Shown: in pieces, positions 5,229 through 6,563 of the stretch
Numbering within the stretch: the first letter of the stretch is position 1
Layout: every line of letters begins with the position of its first letter
Source: Alphaproteobacteria bacterium
Lineage (GTDB): Bacteria; Pseudomonadota; Alphaproteobacteria; ATCC43930; CGMCC-115725
Reading direction: 5' to 3'
DNA: 6,563 nt
Assembly (NCBI GenBank): GCA_019237175.1
Contig: JAFAHP010000511.1
Location: 1-6,563 of the forward strand
Notes under the pieces: generated by a model
What the model was told of the DNA's origin: nothing
The model's input: only the letters and a program-made list of their open reading frames with translations
Databases searched by the model: none
Translations under genes and position numbers: made by a program

Positions 5229-6161
5229 ATGACGCAGCCAAGCTTTGATCACCGCGTCGCCGAGTTGCGGCGGTTCAATCGCTTTTACACGCAAAAGATC
5301 GGCGTCCTCGAAGAGGGATTGCTCGACAGCCCGTTTTCGCTGACCGAGGCGCGTGTGCTGTTTGAGCTGGCGTCTGCCAAGCAGCCGACCGCGGCCCAAC
5401 TGGGTAAAGAGCTGGGCATCGATCTCGGATATTTGAGCCGGATTTTACGCGGCTTCGAGCGACGCGGGTTGATCTGCCGCACACCTTCGCCAAGCGACCG
5501 GCGTCTCGGTCTGCTGTCCTTGACAGCGTCCGGCCGATCGGCATTTGCCGAACTCGACCTCCGCTCGCAAGCGGCGATCGCGGTATTGTTGCGCGATCTG
5601 CACGACGAAGATCAAAGCCGCCTCGTCGCCGCCGCGCGCACAATCGAACGCGTGCTCGACGGCAGAGCCAGCGTCGGCCCTGGCTATTTGCTCCGTCCGC
5701 ACCGCGCGGGCGATCTGGGCTGGGTTGTGTCGCGTCACGGCGCGCTCTACGCGCAGGAGTACGGCTTGAACGTCGAGTTCGAGGCGCTCGTTGCCGAGAT
5801 AGCCGCGAAATTTCTGCGAAATTTCAAACCACAGCGCGAATTCTGCTGGATCGCCGAGACGGAGGGCGAAAACGTCGGTTCGGTGATGTTGGTCGAAGAC
5901 ACCGACGCGGTCGCCAAACTTCGGCTGCTGCTCGTCGAGCCTCATGCGCGCGGCCACGGTATCGGCAGCCGACTGGTGCAGGAGTGTCTGCGTTTTGCGC
6001 GTGAAGCCCGCTACCAGAGGGTTTCGTTGTGGACCAACAGCGTTCTTTTGGCGGCGCGGCGCCTCTATGAGAAGTCCGGCTTTCGGATGGTCGACGCGCA
6101 GCCGCACCACAGCTTTGGCCAGGATCTTGTGGGCGAGACCTGGGAACTCGTGTTGTCGTGA
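5229..6161 (+). CDS. MarR-family regulator fused to a GNAT N-acetyltransferase
   Basis: This is a two-domain protein of 310 residues. The N-terminal half (about 8-145) is a MarR winged helix: SLTEARVLFELA opens the DNA-binding part, TAAQLGKELGIDLGYLSRILRGFERRGLI is the helix-turn-helix, and PSPSDRRLGLLSLT (D90, R91, R92) is the wing with the usual Asp-Arg pair. The C-terminal half (about 150-310) is a GNAT fold: LRLLLVEPHARGHGIGSRL carries the acetyl-CoA pyrophosphate-binding signature R-G-H-G-I-G (241-246), and AARRLYEKSGF (about 275-285) is the usual later motif. Bifunctional MarR/GNAT proteins are a known family; the acetylated substrate here is unknown. I prefer ATG 5229 (GGGA 9 nt upstream); GTG 5214 and ATG 5223 are in frame, and GTG 5214 has AAGG 7 nt before it, but that AAGG would fall at or before the predicted transcription start. 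The promoter palindrome implies autoregulation. The gene converges with the one at the right edge, 62 nt away. Confidence 0.92.
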   Translation: MTQPSFDHRVAELRRFNRFYTQKIGVLEEGLLDSPFSLTEARVLFELASAKQPTAAQLGKELGIDLGYLSRILRGFERRGLICRTPSPSDRRLGLLSLTASGRSAFAELDLRSQAAIAVLLRDLHDEDQSRLVAAARTIERVLDGRASVGPGYLLRPHRAGDLGWVVSRHGALYAQEYGLNVEFEALVAEIAAKFLRNFKPQREFCWIAETEGENVGSVMLVEDTDAVAKLRLLLVEPHARGHGIGSRLVQECLRFAREARYQRVSLWTNSVLLAARRLYEKSGFRMVDAQPHHSFGQDLVGETWELVLS

Positions 6162-6223
6162 AGGAAAGCCGCAGCCCATTCCAGGGGCGGCACTCAGCCT
6201 TCACCGGATGATCGACGTCCCGG

Positions 6224-6562
6224 TTACCGACTGCACCGGGGGTGGGTCTCGGCCGGGCTTGCCGCCTGCGCGACGGCGTAGTCGTGCAGTGCCTTTGAAT
6301 CGAGGGTGCTCGCTGTCTTGAACATGTTCGCCGCCTGCTGACACACCACCGCTGTCGGTGTGGCGCCTTGTTTTAATGCGATCTCGTTCGCAAGGCTGGT
6401 ACTCCATGAGTCGAATCGGCTCTGCGCGTCGCGATAGCCTTCGCGGCGGAAGTGATTGATCATAATTTTTTGATAGCGGATGATTGCATCCTTGTTGCGC
6501 GCCCGAAACTCCCCGTACGCCGTATCGCGGCATGCCGAACTGACCACCATCAGATTGGTCTG
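6224..6562 (-). CDS. C-terminal part of a small hypothetical protein, probably exported
   Basis: The frame is open from the right edge (codons for Q-T-N-L precede the first in-window ATG at 6550) and ends at TAA 6224-6226, so 112 residues are visible and the true start is probably outside. The segment reads LMVVSSACRDTAYGEFRARN, then a helical IIRYQKIMINHFRREG, FDSWSTSLANEIAL, and VVCQQAANMFKTASTL. The features N-L-x5-AC, a central HFRR, an S/T-x-LAN motif and a later single cysteine recall a group of small alphaproteobacterial proteins, often with a signal peptide, that I know only as uncharacterised; the two cysteines (in SSAC and VVCQ) could form a disulfide. I do not recognise a function. 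Translating from ATG 6550 alone would give 108 residues and lose part of the conserved NL-x5-AC start, which is why I treat the gene as cut by the window edge. Confidence 0.65.
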   Translation of the reverse strand, partial: QTNLMVVSSACRDTAYGEFRARNKDAIIRYQKIMINHFRREGYRDAQSRFDSWSTSLANEIALKQGATPTAVVCQQAANMFKTASTLDSKALHDYAVAQAASPAETHPRCSR

Positions 6563-6563
6563 G

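Noticed and set aside
5445..6179. 244-codon open frame on the - strand
   Set aside because: It is antisense to the MarR-GNAT gene, which has intact domain signatures on the other strand.

Overview
The window looks like chromosomal DNA of a GC-rich alphaproteobacterium. The reasons are the codon use, the protein family variants, and an intergenic palindromic element built on a CCCCGGA-TCAAG-TCCGGGG hairpin, a type common in that class. I cannot name the genus; a Rhodospirillales-like or Rhizobiales-like origin is a guess. I see no rRNA, tRNA, CRISPR array, transposase or phage gene.

Layout from left to right. (1) Positions 2-169, + strand: the last 55 codons of a gene that resembles the C-terminus of Spy/CpxP or metal-resistance periplasmic proteins (LTxxQ-type motif). 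(2) Positions 170-388: a convergent intergenic gap filled mainly by a mosaic palindromic element of about 120 bp. (3) Positions 389-3506, - strand: a compact three-gene operon, transcribed right to left in the order URC1 (GTP cyclohydrolase II-like), URC4 (DUF1688) and upp (uracil phosphoribosyltransferase). (4) Positions 3507-3703: a divergent promoter region with a perfect 6+3+6 inverted repeat. (5) Positions 3704-3970, + strand: a small exported Gly/His-rich protein with a GTG start. (6) Positions 4071-4997, + strand: a radical SAM enzyme of unassigned function. (7) Positions 5229-6161, + strand: a MarR-type regulator fused to a GNAT acetyltransferase, preceded by a near-consensus promoter whose -35 box lies inside a perfect palindrome. 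(8) From 6224 to the right edge, - strand: the C-terminal part of a small protein of unknown function.

The best-understood unit is the uracil-catabolic (URC) operon. In the URC pathway, first defined genetically in the yeast Lachancea (Saccharomyces) kluyveri, uracil is first converted to UMP by a phosphoribosyltransferase. URC1 and URC4 are then needed to break the pyrimidine down, releasing nitrogen as urea-type products. All three intracellular functions are contiguous and co-directional here, which strongly suggests a dedicated catabolic unit rather than simple salvage. No uracil transporter, urease, urea amidolyase or pathway regulator is visible in the window.

The least-understood items are the radical SAM enzyme, with six C-terminal cysteines outside its SAM cluster, the small secreted protein just upstream of it, and the truncated gene at the right edge. 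The MarR-GNAT gene carries clear signs of autoregulation.
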